A DNA stretch of 64,000 nt from Prorocentrum cordatum (Eukaryota; Sar; Dinophyceae; Prorocentrales; Prorocentraceae), in the NCBI GenBank assembly GCA_963575745.1, contig CAUYUJ010000336.1, positions 768,080 to 832,079 on the forward strand, given 5' to 3'. Below are positions 32,881-41,975 of the stretch, piece by piece (position 1 is the stretch's first letter; every line of letters starts with the position of its first letter). Below the pieces are notes generated by a model. That model was given only the letters and a program-made list of their open reading frames with translations, ran no database searches and was not told the origin of the DNA. Position numbers and translations under genes: made by a program.

Positions 32881-33208
32881 ATGGGCGCCGCCAGCAGCTC
32901 CGCGCCCTCGACGCTCTGCCAGGGTCCAACGAGAGGCGCGCCCAGCGCCTTGGTGCGGCTGCCAGCGCCTGGGTCGACTTCCTCGGCGCCTGGAGGAAGC
33001 TCCGAGGAAGCTCAGCGACCGCTGCCGCGGCCTGCGCGCCTCGGCCCTCGGCCGGCAGCGCGTCGCTCAGTGGGCCGTCGCAGCGCAGGGGCTGGCCGAC
33101 TAATGGCTCGCCTGGCTCACCGCCGCACCGGCGGAGGTGGTCGAGGAAGCCGCCGCTGCGAGGCCTCCACTGGAGCTGCTGGGCGGGAAAGAGGACGCGC
33201 TCGACAAG
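32881..33208 (-). pseudogene. LINE inter-domain region
   Basis: Frameshifted coding remnant between the CH-rich motif and RNase H. Short pieces of plausible protein are seen in alternate frames but no motif. Confidence 0.35.
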
Positions 33209-34306
33209 TCACTTGACAACCGCGTTGTCCTGCTGCGGCAGCAGCGTGGCGCTCTCACGCGGGAGGCGGAGGCCGCGCTCCTGGATGGCGCTGCAGCAGA
33301 GGTGCCTGTGCCAGACGTCGCTGGAGTGGTTGGGGCAGACCTCGCGAGTGTCCGAGGGGGCGTTGGTCCACTGGCTGTCGACGATGCAGGGCCTGAGGTA
33401 GCCGCGCTGCTCGCTGCTGAGGCTGGGCCAGCTCCGCGCTTCTTGGGAGGCACCACGGCCGCTGGCCGCCCACCGCCGAAGTTGGCCGAAGTTGATGCCG
33501 ACGTCGAGCCAGGAGGCGACGTGCTTGCTGATCTGCTTGGCCTGCCAGTGCTCGCAGCTGCGGCCCAGCAGCTTCTTGGTGAGCCACGGGCTGGCGTCGC
33601 TGACGCTGCGGTGAAAGCCGTCGTGCGTGGCCCAAGCGTCGAGCGAGGCAGCCCCCCAACCCACGCGGCGCAAGGGGGGGGGGGCGGCCTCCACGGGGCC
33701 GCGGCAGTCGGCCCAGCTGCCCGACGCGGCCAACGCCGCCGCGAAGGCCTTGTCCGGGGCCTGCCTGGGGGGCCACTGCTCCCAGACGGCCCTGTGCAGC
33801 GTGCGCGCTGGGTCGCGCGTCGCCTTGAACACGGGGTCGTAGTCCCTGCCGATGGTGGCGAGGACGGCGGTGCGGCTCTTGCCAGAGGGCCTGATCTCGA
33901 CTGACCTGAACGCCATCGTGCGCGCGGTGTCGAGGTCGGTGTCGCTGAGCCCCGTGCAGCAGACGCCGTAGGCGAAGCTGGCCTCGACGCCTTGCTTGAA
34001 AATCCCTGCCGAGGCGCAGCGGGGGCGCCCTGGGCCCAAGAGCCTCCTGAGGCGTGGGGCCCGCCGCGCGGCCTGCTTGAGGCGGTGCCGACGGACGAGC
34101 CTGGGCGCCCGTCCAGCCAGGGCGTAGTCCGCTCCAAGGTTGCGGGCGGCCCCCACTGGCCTCGCCTTGGCGGCCTGGGCCAGGCGGCTCCCGAGTGCCG
34201 CGGCCGCTGCGGGCGCGTCGGCGAGCAGGAGAGACTTCTTGGTGGCGACGTGGATGTCCACCGCGCGCAGCTCGCTGACGACGCTGGCGACGAGGTCGTC
34301 GGTCAC
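33209..34306 (-). pseudogene. LINE post-RT region
   Basis: Open frame of ~365 codons continuing the reverse transcriptase frame after the TGA at 34,319. It starts TDDLVASVVSELRAVDIHVA, the segment after the RT active site, where the strand K-S-L-L-L is expected, and runs through a long helical region (GRAPRLVRRHRLKQAARRAP). It ends near a Cys/His cluster (VCPNHSSDVWHRHLCC) that may bind zinc, as in the tails of many LINE proteins. The first-listed Met is simply the first after the stop, not a start codon. Confidence 0.65.
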
Positions 34307-34309
34307 GCG

Positions 34310-35020
34310 CCTGCTGCCTCAAACTCGCTGGAAGACCAAGTCGTCGACCACGACCGACGGGGCAGTGCTCGGCGAGGCCCGCAGGGCGCGGTCGAGCGGG
34401 CTGGGGAGAATGAGCTTCATGAAAGAAGTGGCCCACGTGTCCCGTGCGAGGACCGTCTGCTGCGCCTCGATTTTGTCCGAGACCGCGCCGCTGAGCTCCG
34501 GCGCCCGCGGCGCGCGGTAGAGGGGGATTTGGAGCTTCACCGCCCAGACAAGGAAGTCGCGCTGCACGGCGGCGTCAATGAGGTGCTGGTGCCTCAGCTG
34601 CTCGAAGGCCTTCCGCAAATCGAGGATGGCCGCCGCTGACAGGCTGAGCCCCAGTCGAGGTCGGGCCTCTCGCCGCGCTCGTCCTTGAGCCACTCGCTCC
34701 AGGCCAGCTGCTGCCAGACCGCTCGCGCGCAGGCCTAGCCTGCGCAGGCCCGCCAGAAAGCCCTGGGGCGGGCCATCTCCCAAGAGGCCGCGACGTCTCG
34801 CCGTGGGCGCCCGCGGGCGCGGACCAGGGCGGTGAGGAGGGCGATAGGCCTTGCGCCGCCCTCCCTCTTGCTGATGAACACGAGCTTGCTGATGAGGGGG
34901 GGCCAGCAACACTCCTGCTCAACCCTCAAGAGCAGGTCGGTGTTGGCCTCGACGCCGCTGTCGTCGGGGGCGTCGAAGTCGCGGGGGCAGACGCTCGCCG
35001 AGGTCGGCGGGCCACTGCCG
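34310..35020 (-). pseudogene. LINE reverse transcriptase domain
   Basis: Two frames. About 35,010-34,830 holds PLISKLVFISKREGGARPIA (RT blocks 1-2, K...G...RPI). After a frameshift, 34,660-34,320 holds ILDLRKAFEQLRHQHL with the first catalytic Asp (D-x-x-K-A-F), DTWATSFMKLILPSPLDRAL (block 4) and SVVVDDLVFQRV, the active-site F/Y-x-D-D as V-V-D-D. A TGA at 34,319-34,321 follows directly. Both catalytic Asp of the DD pair are kept. Confidence 0.7.
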
Positions 35021-35790
35021 CGGCGCCAAGGAGGCGTCGACGTTCCCGTAGCGCGTCCGCTCCTTGACGAGCAGCTCGACGCAGGTCTGCTGGTCGGCAG
35101 GGACTGGCAGCGGCGGCCCGTCCTCGCCGTCGGGCGCGTCGGCGGCCAGCGGGCGAGCGTGCCAGGGCATGGGCTCGCGCGTGAAGGCGTGCAACCCGTT
35201 GCCGCCCAGCGCGCGCTGCTGGTCGGCCCAGTTGCCGAAGCGCCAACCCCACGGAGCCCGTAGATGCGCTTCTTGGAGACGACGCCGACGAGCTCCGCGA
35301 GGTACCCTTCCGAAGGCGCGTCGAAGATGTCGAAGACGCTGCCGATGAGAGCCAGCGCCTTGCACGTGCTGATCCGCTGCTGGTCGGCCATGTTCCCGTC
35401 GATGTTGGGCGGCGGCCTGGGGCTGAGCCTGCGCAGGCTGCGCAGCCCGTCGAGGCGCGAGTGCGCGGTGCTCTGCGAGGCGGCCCTGCGCGCCTCGAAC
35501 ACCCACTGGGAGATCCACTGCGCGCTGGTGTCCAGCTTGGGGTGCCCGGGGAGGTCGGGCTTGCTGGCGAGCGCCCAGTGCAGCGTGGGCGGCCCCTCCC
35601 TGCCACGGCACTTGCTGCCTTGCTCGCTGAGGCCGCACCGATCGATCAAGACCGCCTCAGTCATCCGGATGACGTTCTTCCAAGCCGCGTCCACAGAGGC
35701 AGCGCCGGTGATCCTGGAGCGGACGTCGGCCCAGGCAGGCTCGTAGTCCTGGGGGCAGCTGCGCAGCGGAGGCGGCCGCGGGAAGGGCTT
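35021..35790 (-). pseudogene. LINE linker between endonuclease and RT
   Basis: Frame 1: about 35,790-35,250 (PQDYEPAWADVRSRITG, AAWKNVIRMTEAVLIDRCG, MADQQRISTCKALALIGSVF). After a frameshift near 35,245: WRFGNWADQQRALGGNGLHA, QQTCVELLVKERTRYGNVDA. The balanced composition and changing frames show decayed coding sequence; no enzymatic motif is expected here. Confidence 0.6.
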
Positions 35791-36530
35791 GGGCGCTCGC
35801 ATGACCTGGATCCGGCTGGACCTTCTGGGTGGCAATCGAGGAGAACTGGCCGATGCGGCCCGAAGTCCCAGTCGAGGAGCGCGGTGGCAGTCGCCGGGGC
35901 GAGGCGCGGTGAGACCACGAAGTAGTCATTCGCGCGCTCTGAGGGCCTGGCGGCGCCGACTGTCGGGCTGATGACCACGCCGCTGATGTGCCCGAGCCAC
36001 GCGGCCTCGGACAGCTTCTGCGGCGCCATGTTGAAGTCGCCGCCGATGATGGAGTTAAGGCCGATGCGCTGCACGGCCGACCTCACGGCGTCCAGGACGA
36101 GGAGGTTGGCGGCCGAAAGGCCCTCGTCGGTGTGGAGGTAGGCGTTGATTCACGCGAAGCCCCCTCTGATGACGCCGCTGTGGCGTCCGATGGACGCACG
36201 GCCTGGGGCGATCGCACCGCTGCGCAGTCCGTCCACCTCGAAGCACCCGAGGCCGTGGCGCCTAGGGGCGAGGCTGAGCAGGCCTCCGTGGCCTGGGCGG
36301 CCACCGTTAGCGTCGGTGGCAGGGGCGGCTAGGGCCCGCCAGCCCTGGCGGCCCAATCGAGCTGCAACCTCGGCAGCGCGGTCGGTGGAGAGGAGAGTCT
36401 CCTGGGCGGCAGCGAAGTCGCACTGCGTGAGGTCGTCCTTGCAGTAGGTGGTCCAGCGTGGCGAAGGCGTTCGTGTTCAGGGAGAGGCCGCGCCAGATGC
36501 TGCCGTTGGCAGGCTGCCTCCTAGCTCGGG
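35791..36530 (-). pseudogene. LINE APE-type endonuclease domain
   Basis: SLNTNAFATLDHLL opens the domain (36,480-36,440). After a 1-nt shift, DDLTQCDFAAAQETLL carries the metal-binding Glu of the Q-E motif. GRQGWRALAAPA and GGLLSL follow. A TGA at 36,150-36,152 interrupts GGFA-stop-INAYLHTDEG, probably an original Trp. The same frame resumes with LNSIIGGDFNMAPQKL (catalytic D and N of G-D-F-N), ANDYFVVSPRL, and DWDFGPHRPVLLD with the final His. Essentially all catalytic landmarks of the exonuclease/endonuclease/phosphatase fold remain. Confidence 0.75.
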
Positions 36531-37559
36531 GGGGGTGGCGGGGGCAGCAGCCGCGGGGGGCGCTGCGGCCGCTGCTGGACCGTCGGTGGAGCCTGCGGGT
36601 CCAGGGCCACCGCGACACTTCTTGCCGACGTGCCCCCGCAGGAGGGCCATCGCGTCGCCGAGCCGCTTGCGCTCTTCACCGTCAGAAGTGTGAGCAAGAA
36701 GGCCAGCAGGGTCTGCCGCTGAGAGGACCGCCCTGAGGCGGTTGGCGTCCAGTTCGGGCCTGTGCCCAGCCTGCGCCGCTGCCGGTGGGCCTGCAGGCTG
36801 CTGTGGCTGGGTAGCGGCCTCTCCGCCTGGCGGGCCCGCGTCGGCGGAGGCTACGGCTGGCGGCGTGGCCGAGGCCTTGGCGAAGGCCGCGACCTGCTCG
36901 AGGAGTTCCTTGACGAGGGCCGCGGGGTCCTTGCCCGACGTGCTGAGGGCGGAAACCTTCTCGAGCAGCTCCGCCGCGGGGGGCTGGGCCGCGCCTGAGA
37001 GGGCCGAGGCGGCCACAGCACGGGCCTCCTCGTGCGACTCACGGAGGGCTCGGACGAACGCATGCCGACCGTCCAGTTTGAGCAGGCGGTCCGAGATGTC
37101 GGCCGCCATGCGCTGCTCATTGGCCTCCTCAGCTTTGAGCTTCTTGCCGATGCGCTCGAGCTCTGTGGTGGCTTCGCGGGCGGCGCAAAAACCGCTGGCG
37201 CGGGCAGCCCTCTTGGCTTCGACCTTGTCAACCCGCGCCTGCGTGAAGAGCTCCGTGGCGGCCTCCCACTTCTCGGCAAGCAGCTCGGCCGCGCGCTGGA
37301 GCTGCTTCTCGTCGACTCGCGGCGGATGCCACGCGTTGACGGTGGGGCGCTGGCCGTCGGCACTCCGGGCCCACGGCGCCGAGGGCTCCCAACCGCCGTG
37401 GCCGCCGTTGCCCCCGCCCGAACCGCCGCCGCTGCCGCCTCCGCCGCGGCGGCGACCCTGCGTCTACTAGCGCCAAGGCCGCCCCTGCTCGCAGAACGCG
37501 CACTTGGCCTGCCCCTGCGGGTTGAAGGCGCCGCAACCACCACACTTCCAGAATGACAT
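36477..37559 (-). pseudogene. LINE ORF1-like region: RanBP2 zinc finger and Gag-like segment
   Basis: The frame starts at ATG 37,559, 135 bp after the spliced leader. The first 30 codons read MSFWKCGGCGAFNPQGQAKC then AFC, an exact W-x-C-x2-C-x3-N-x6-C-x2-C RanBP2-type zinc finger, a fold that binds RNA or ubiquitin. A TAG at 37,467-37,469 (codon 31) interrupts the frame. The same frame then continues uninterrupted: a Gly-rich linker, a helical Glu/Lys/Arg-rich segment (VDEKQLQRAAELLAEKWEAA, AEEANEQRMAADISDRLLKL), then an Ala/Pro-rich tail ending at TGA 36,477. The endonuclease begins immediately downstream, so the element may originally have had one continuous frame. Confidence 0.7.
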
Positions 37560-37693
37560 CGCTGGCCAGATGTCCTGGAACAAAACTGGGTGGAACGATC
37601 CCACTTGGCAGCGCGCGGTTCGACCGAGGAAAAAACAGCAAGGTATGGCCGCGGCCTAGCGGTGTCCACGCCGCCTCGCGGGAGACATGGCAT

Positions 37694-37715
37694 CTTGAGC
37701 CAAAATGGCTACGGA
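37694..37715 (-). other. Exact dinoflagellate spliced-leader sequence at the LINE 5' end
   Basis: On the minus strand the 22 nt begin TCCGTAGCC and end TTTTGGCTCAAG, matching the conserved dinoflagellate leader at every position (its first base may be A, G or T). It precedes the LINE leader in sense orientation. The 21-bp minisatellite starts immediately outside it. Confidence 0.95.
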
Positions 37716-37724
37716 CACCGCGGC

Positions 37725-37855
37725 ATCCAGGTGCAACAGAGCGCCGGTGTACACCACAATGATTGTGTGCAGCGCAGCGCCTGTGCACGCCACAGCGCCT
37801 GTCTACACCAGAGCATCCGCGGGCAACGCAGCGCGACTGTACACCTGTGCCGGCG
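37725..37855 (+). repeat. 21-bp minisatellite, segment 2 (5' side of LINE)
   Basis: Units such as AGCGCCGGTGTACACCACAA and CAGCGCCTGTGCACGCCA, about six copies, in the same orientation as 31,365-31,515. Confidence 0.75.
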
Positions 37856-37914
37856 GGCAGTGCTGATAATCGAATGCGACGTTTTTCCCTCTTCCCTCCT
37901 CCTCCACATCCACC

Positions 37915-37985
37915 TCCTTTTCCTCCTCCTCCTCCTCCTCTTCGTCGTCGTCGTCGTCGTCCTCCTCCTCCCCGTTTTCCTCCTC
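37915..37985. repeat. CTC/CGT trinucleotide repeat
   Basis: CTC repeats around a short CGT run. Confidence 0.8.
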
Positions 37986-38269
37986 CTTACCCCCTGTCGT
38001 GCGGGGTGGCGCTACAGCGCACGTGCGCAATTCAGCGCGCAGTGCGCTGCATAATGGTCAATTGAATAGATCCAGTTGGTTCTCGCACGGCCAATTTACC
38101 TGGAGCGTCCTCGACGCAAATGGGAGATGTTAGGGTGATGCGGGCGGACTCGGGAAACTCGTAGATTCCAGCGGCGCGTTGTCCATAAGGATTCCTTTGC
38201 CTTGTTTTCTGTGGACTCCGCAAGCGCTCCTTTTTGTCATGCGGATTCCTTCTAACATTCGGTATGCAA

Positions 38270-38570
38270 GTGTGGCGTTGTGTTGCACACGGTTGCTGTG
38301 GTGCACACAGGCGCCGTGGTGTACACAGGCACTGCAATGCACGCAGGCATTATGGTGTACACTGGTGCTGCGTTGCACACGGCTGATGTGGTGTACGCGG
38401 GCGCTGCGGGGTACAACAGCTGCTGTGTCCGCGAGCGCGGTGGCACAAACAGACGCTGTGTTGCACGCGGCTGCCGTGGTGTACGTAGGCGGCGTGGTGT
38501 ACACAGGCGCTGTGGTGCACGCAAGCACTGTGGTGTACACGGGCGTTGGGGTGCAGATCGCCACATACAT
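38270..38570 (-). repeat. 21-bp minisatellite, inverted segment
   Basis: Units such as ACAGGCGCCGTGGTGTACAC, about 14 copies, reverse-complementary to the 37,725 array. The two arrays form a large imperfect inverted repeat. Confidence 0.8.
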
Positions 38571-38741
38571 GCTGGTGCTACCCGTCCTCCGTCATTCCTA
38601 AGCATTCCCAGACGCCGCCGGCGCGAAACGTGATGTCATCAACCCCCTCCACACCCCCTCAGATGATTGCCGTGATCGGCCTGGAACAAATAACAAGCTC
38701 CAGCCGCGTCCGTGCGCACGACGACGATGAGCGACGAGCCA

Positions 38742-38779
<38 letters not shown>

Positions 38780-39030
38780 TGCGGACCAGACTCCTATTTG
38801 GATTCTTAAGCGGCCATCTACGCGGATCCCAGCGCGCACGGCGGCAGTGCCCGGAGCGCACTGGGGGGGGCAGCGTTACGTCACAGGGGGGGGGGCGGGG
38901 GCCATGACGCCCGTCATGCCCCAAGCAATAAAGAAATGGTCTCGAACCTCTCGCGCCACTTCTGGCTTGCCTCGTCGAACTTGTTGTCGCCTCCACCCGG
39001 GTGTCGTCCACCGTCAAGCGATGTCGACCG
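38571..39030. other. gene-free sequence
   Basis: Contains a GAC repeat (38,721-38,780) and G-runs near 38,890. No gene. Confidence 0.45.
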
Positions 39031-39227
39031 ACCCCGCGACCCACCTCGCGGCCCACGAACGACCCAACCCGCGACCAACCCGCGACCCACCCCGCGACCC
39101 ACCCGCGACCCACCCCGCGACCCACCCACGACCCATCCGCGACCCATCCGCGACCCATTCCGCGACCCATCCCGCGACTCACCCGCGACCCACCCGCGAC
39201 CCACCTGCGATCCACCCGCGACCGATC
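39031..39227 (-). repeat. CGCGACCCACC minisatellite, left arm
   Basis: About 16 units of CCCGCGACCCAC type, 10-12 bp. It is the reverse complement of the 39,413-39,812 array. Confidence 0.85.
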
Positions 39228-39229
39228 CA

Positions 39230-39400
39230 GAAAAAATCGGCGCCTGCGGCGGGCTCGTTGTACGTGGCACCCCGCAGATGCGGATAAGAGTGAGGTGGCG
39301 ATGGGGACGTCGGCAGTTTGCGAGACTCTGGAGAAGCCCGCCGCAGGCGCCAAAGTTTCACAAATTATACAGCGAGCCCGCCGCAGACGCCGATTTTTTC
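39230..39400. mobile_element. 171-bp MITE-like element with 28-bp inverted ends
   Basis: 39,230-39,257 and 39,373-39,400 are reverse complements with one mismatch (core GGCGCCTGCGGCGGGCTCG). An inner copy of the end sequence at 39,335-39,351 gives an alternative 113-bp element (39,239-39,351). A diverged inverted copy of the interior lies at 40,926-41,030. No coding capacity. Confidence 0.75.
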
Positions 39401-39412
39401 GTTAAACCAATG

Positions 39413-39812
39413 TGGGTAGGTCGCGGGTGGGTCGCGGGTGTAGAGGGCAGCAGATCCACCCCGTAATAATCGTTCCGACAAGCGAAGCCGTTTAGTAAAC
39501 GCGCACAAGGAATGAATCGAACAGGGCAGGGCTGTTTAGTCAACGCCCATGGCCTTTCAGTAAACGTCAGTTGTCGGGTCCGGGTGGTTTTTCCTCCCTT
39601 GAGGGAGACTCGCGGGGCGGGTCGCGGGTGGGTCGCGGGTGGGTCGCGGATGGGTTGCGGGGTGGGTCGCGGGTGGGTCGCGGGTTGGGTCGCGGGTGGG
39701 TCGCGGGGTGCGTCGCTGGGTGGGTCGCGGGGTGGGTCGCGGGGTGGGTCGCGGGGTGGGTCGCGGGGTGCGTCGCGGGGTGGGTCGCGAGTGGGTCGCG
39801 GGTGGGACGACG
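39413..39812 (+). repeat. GGTCGCGGGTGG minisatellite, right arm
   Basis: Short tract at 39,413-39,442, then, after a ~170-bp unique segment, a long array from 39,612 to 39,812. Opposite orientation to 39,031-39,227, so the flanks could pair into a long hairpin around the 171-bp element. Confidence 0.85.
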
Positions 39813-39824
39813 ACAACGAACAAC

Positions 39825-39830
39825 AACACC

Positions 39831-39884
<54 letters not shown>

Positions 39885-39885
39885 T
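39825..39885. repeat. AAC trinucleotide repeat
   Basis: CAA repeat of ~60 bp, nearly pure. Confidence 0.9.
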
Positions 39886-40354
39886 ACTAGCACGTGGGGA
39901 CACTCCGTTCTCACCAGTGCCAGGGTTTTCATAGGAGGCGGGCAATACCCCCACTTTGGTTGGGGGGCGGTTCAAGCCTACCGACATTTCCAACGACTCT
40001 TCGGCCACCTACCCCACCAGGCTTCGCCCACTATGACGTTCGTACTACTTCACTCGTGGCTGCGACGACCGTGGCTACTATTCAGGGCCCCCGCGGCAGG
40101 GACGACGAACGCGTGTGCGCGCGCGAGAAAAACGAATGTGTCCCGCATGGTATTATTTTACAGGGATGATGGCCCTGGCAGGTGCGCAACCGTTGTTGCA
40201 GAAGTTCGAAAAAAGTTGCTCGCAAAAGCCCGTTTGACAGAAATGATTAAAAAGTGTTGGGTTTCCTACGAATCCGCAAGAGCGCGCGGGATGACATTTT
40301 GACAATTTGTTTTTGAAAAACCATTGGTTTTTTGATGTTTTTATGTTAAAATCG

Positions 40355-40615
40355 CTACGAAAACTAAGGTTTTGGAAGGATTTCGTCTTGCGCGCGCGAA
40401 TGTCCACTTTACCTTATTTTGTGCAAGGGATTCTTGAAGTTTGGTTATGTTAGAACAAGAAATGTCCACTTTAGCTTATTTTCGCTACGAAGACTAAGGT
40501 TTTGGAAGGATTTCGTCTTGCGCGCGCGAATGTGCACTTCGTGTCATTTTTTGCAAGGGATTCTTGAAGTTTGGTCATGTTAGAACAAGAGATGTCCACT
40601 TTGCCTTATTTTTTG
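40355..40615 (+). repeat. 130-bp tandem duplication in AT-rich DNA
   Basis: CTACGAAAACTAAGGTTTTGG at 40,355 and CTACGAAGACTAAGGTTTTG at 40,485 start two ~90% identical copies with GCGCGCGCGAATGT and AAGGGATTCTTGAAGTTTGG. The surrounding 40,130-40,680 is clearly less GC-rich than the rest of the window and carries no gene. Confidence 0.85.
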
Positions 40616-40774
40616 CAAGGGAAAACCGATCGTAACAACACAACCGGATCTGGTATACCCCGTTTTGCCTGAGACTTCCTCACGAAAATGATGAAAATGT
40701 GGCTGCGGCCTAGGCGCGGCGGGGGGGGCGCGCACCAGGGGTCCCAACAATAATTATTCTTTAGAATTAATAAT

Positions 40775-40830
40775 GTTCAACAACAACAACAACAACAACA
40801 GCAAGAAGAAGAAGAACAACAACAGCGCAA
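40775..40830. repeat. AAC/AAG trinucleotide repeat
   Basis: CAA repeat followed by AGA/AAC triplets. Confidence 0.85.
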
Positions 40831-40925
40831 GACACAAACTTATCACCACGAATTCCTTATTGAGCCACGCACACAGGGGCAATGAATGACCGTTCGGCTC
40901 CCTCACTCTGATCATTTCTGGCATT

Positions 40926-41030
40926 TGGGCGCCTGCGGCGGGCTTCTCCAGAGTCTCGCAGACTGCCGACATCCCCACCGCCCCCTCACTCTTATCCGCA
41001 TCTGCGGGGCGCTGCGTAGTATGGTATAAC
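40926..41030 (-). repeat. Second copy of the 171-bp element (interior, inverted)
   Basis: GGGCGCCTGCGGCGGGCTTC, CCAGAGTCTCGCAGACTGCC and CACTCTTATCCGCATCTGCGG match the reverse complement of 39,270-39,351 with few changes. Only one end is present. Confidence 0.75.
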
Positions 41031-41254
41031 GATGCCCTGCAAGAAGGCAAGACGGCAAGACATTCGGGTCCGTGGTGGAGTTGTGGAGACGGGCCGAAGA
41101 GACCTTGGCCCCGGGGAGTAGAAAGGTCGGCCATGCCGCCCCCCACCGCCGACCAAAAGTGTCTTGGCCGGAGATGATTAACTCTACGGTGTTGAAGGGG
41201 GGGTATATCGTATTATCTGGGGCGCGCGGTTAAGGACCTCGACCACTGGTACCA

Positions 41255-41530
41255 GCGGGAATGGCCGCATAGCTTCTCACGCTCATGTAGGCGCACTCCT
41301 CACACGGATCGTGCGCCATAGGGAGCTCACTGTATGGCCCGGGGGGAGATCCACACGCGTCCCCCCGCCCATGTCGCTCCCCCACCACCCCCCACTCTAA
41401 CACATCGCGCACAGGGAGCTCCACCTACAATCCCGATGGCGAGGCCACATGCGTCGCCCCGCCCACTTCGGCACCCGCCGCCAAAATCGTGCCTCACAAG
41501 GAGTTCCACTTACGGTAACACTGGCGGGGT
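41255..41530 (-). repeat. Diverged relatives of the 90-bp satellite unit, inverted
   Basis: On the minus strand GGAGCTCC/GAGCTCCCTATGGCGCACG then GTGTGAGGAGTGCGCC recurs about three times with large differences, resembling CTCCCTATGGGGCCACG...GTGTGAGGGGTGTGCC of the 46-51 kb arrays. Confidence 0.5.
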
Positions 41531-41814
41531 GAGTGCAACATTCAGCAGAGCTTGAAATTTACGTAGAAAAGCGCTGGCTCTCAAACGGCCCCACGGAACC
41601 CCGACGACGGCCCCACGGCCCCCCACGAGTTCCCGAAGGAAACGGGTCATAGACCCCAAGGTTTTTCTGGGGCGAACATCTGGGCAATGACAAAACCATG
41701 TTCTGACGGTTCCATGGCCAAGAGTGGGCCCTGAGAAGCCAAAAACTGTGAAAAACTTCGTCATGCCGGGCATTGTATATCCGCGAGGACATGGAGGAAC
41801 CTAGTAGGACAAGC

Positions 41815-41975
41815 AGAAACAACACAAACATGCACTTTCGACAGTGCCCGCGGATTTCTTGGAATTGCGCTGGACTCCCCTCCATGGCGTGCGGAGCGCG
41901 CCAGGGGCGGCGCTGGAGCCGCCACCAGGGGGGACCCAGCGCCGATCCAACAACTCCGCGCGGAGCATCGAACTT
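41815..41975 (+). repeat. Three-way-junction palindrome, copy 5
   Basis: Outer arms ACTTTCGACAGTGCCCGCGG and TTTCTTGGAATTGCGCTGG against CCAGCGCCGATCCAACA and CTCCGCGCGGAGCATCGAAC. Inner hairpins TGGCGTGCGGAGCGCGCCA then GGCGGCGCTGGAGCCGCC, the same order as copies 1-3. Confidence 0.75.

Larger units (their letters stand above)
31521..37715 (-). mobile_element. Near full-length non-LTR (LINE) retrotransposon starting at a spliced leader
   Basis: About 6.2 kb on the minus strand. The 5' end is an exact spliced-leader copy (37,694-37,715), followed by a ~135-bp leader, a RanBP2 zinc finger and coiled Gag-like region, an APE-type endonuclease, reverse transcriptase, a long post-RT region and RNase H. 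The 3' end is placed near 31,521, where GC-rich element sequence gives way to a short A-run (CCAAAACAGA on minus) and the 21-bp minisatellite. The same minisatellite, in the same orientation, lies just outside the 5' end, suggesting insertion into an array. No unambiguous target duplication found. Three in-frame stops (TAG 37,467, TGA 36,150, TGA 34,319) and several frameshifts make it inactive. All domains are in the canonical order of APE-LINEs with a terminal RNase H. Confidence 0.8.

Noticed and set aside
31961-33904. Several 240-390-codon frames antisense or off-frame to the LINE
   Set aside because: GC-rich coding DNA leaves other frames open; motifs of endonuclease, RT and RNase H lie only in the minus-strand frames described.
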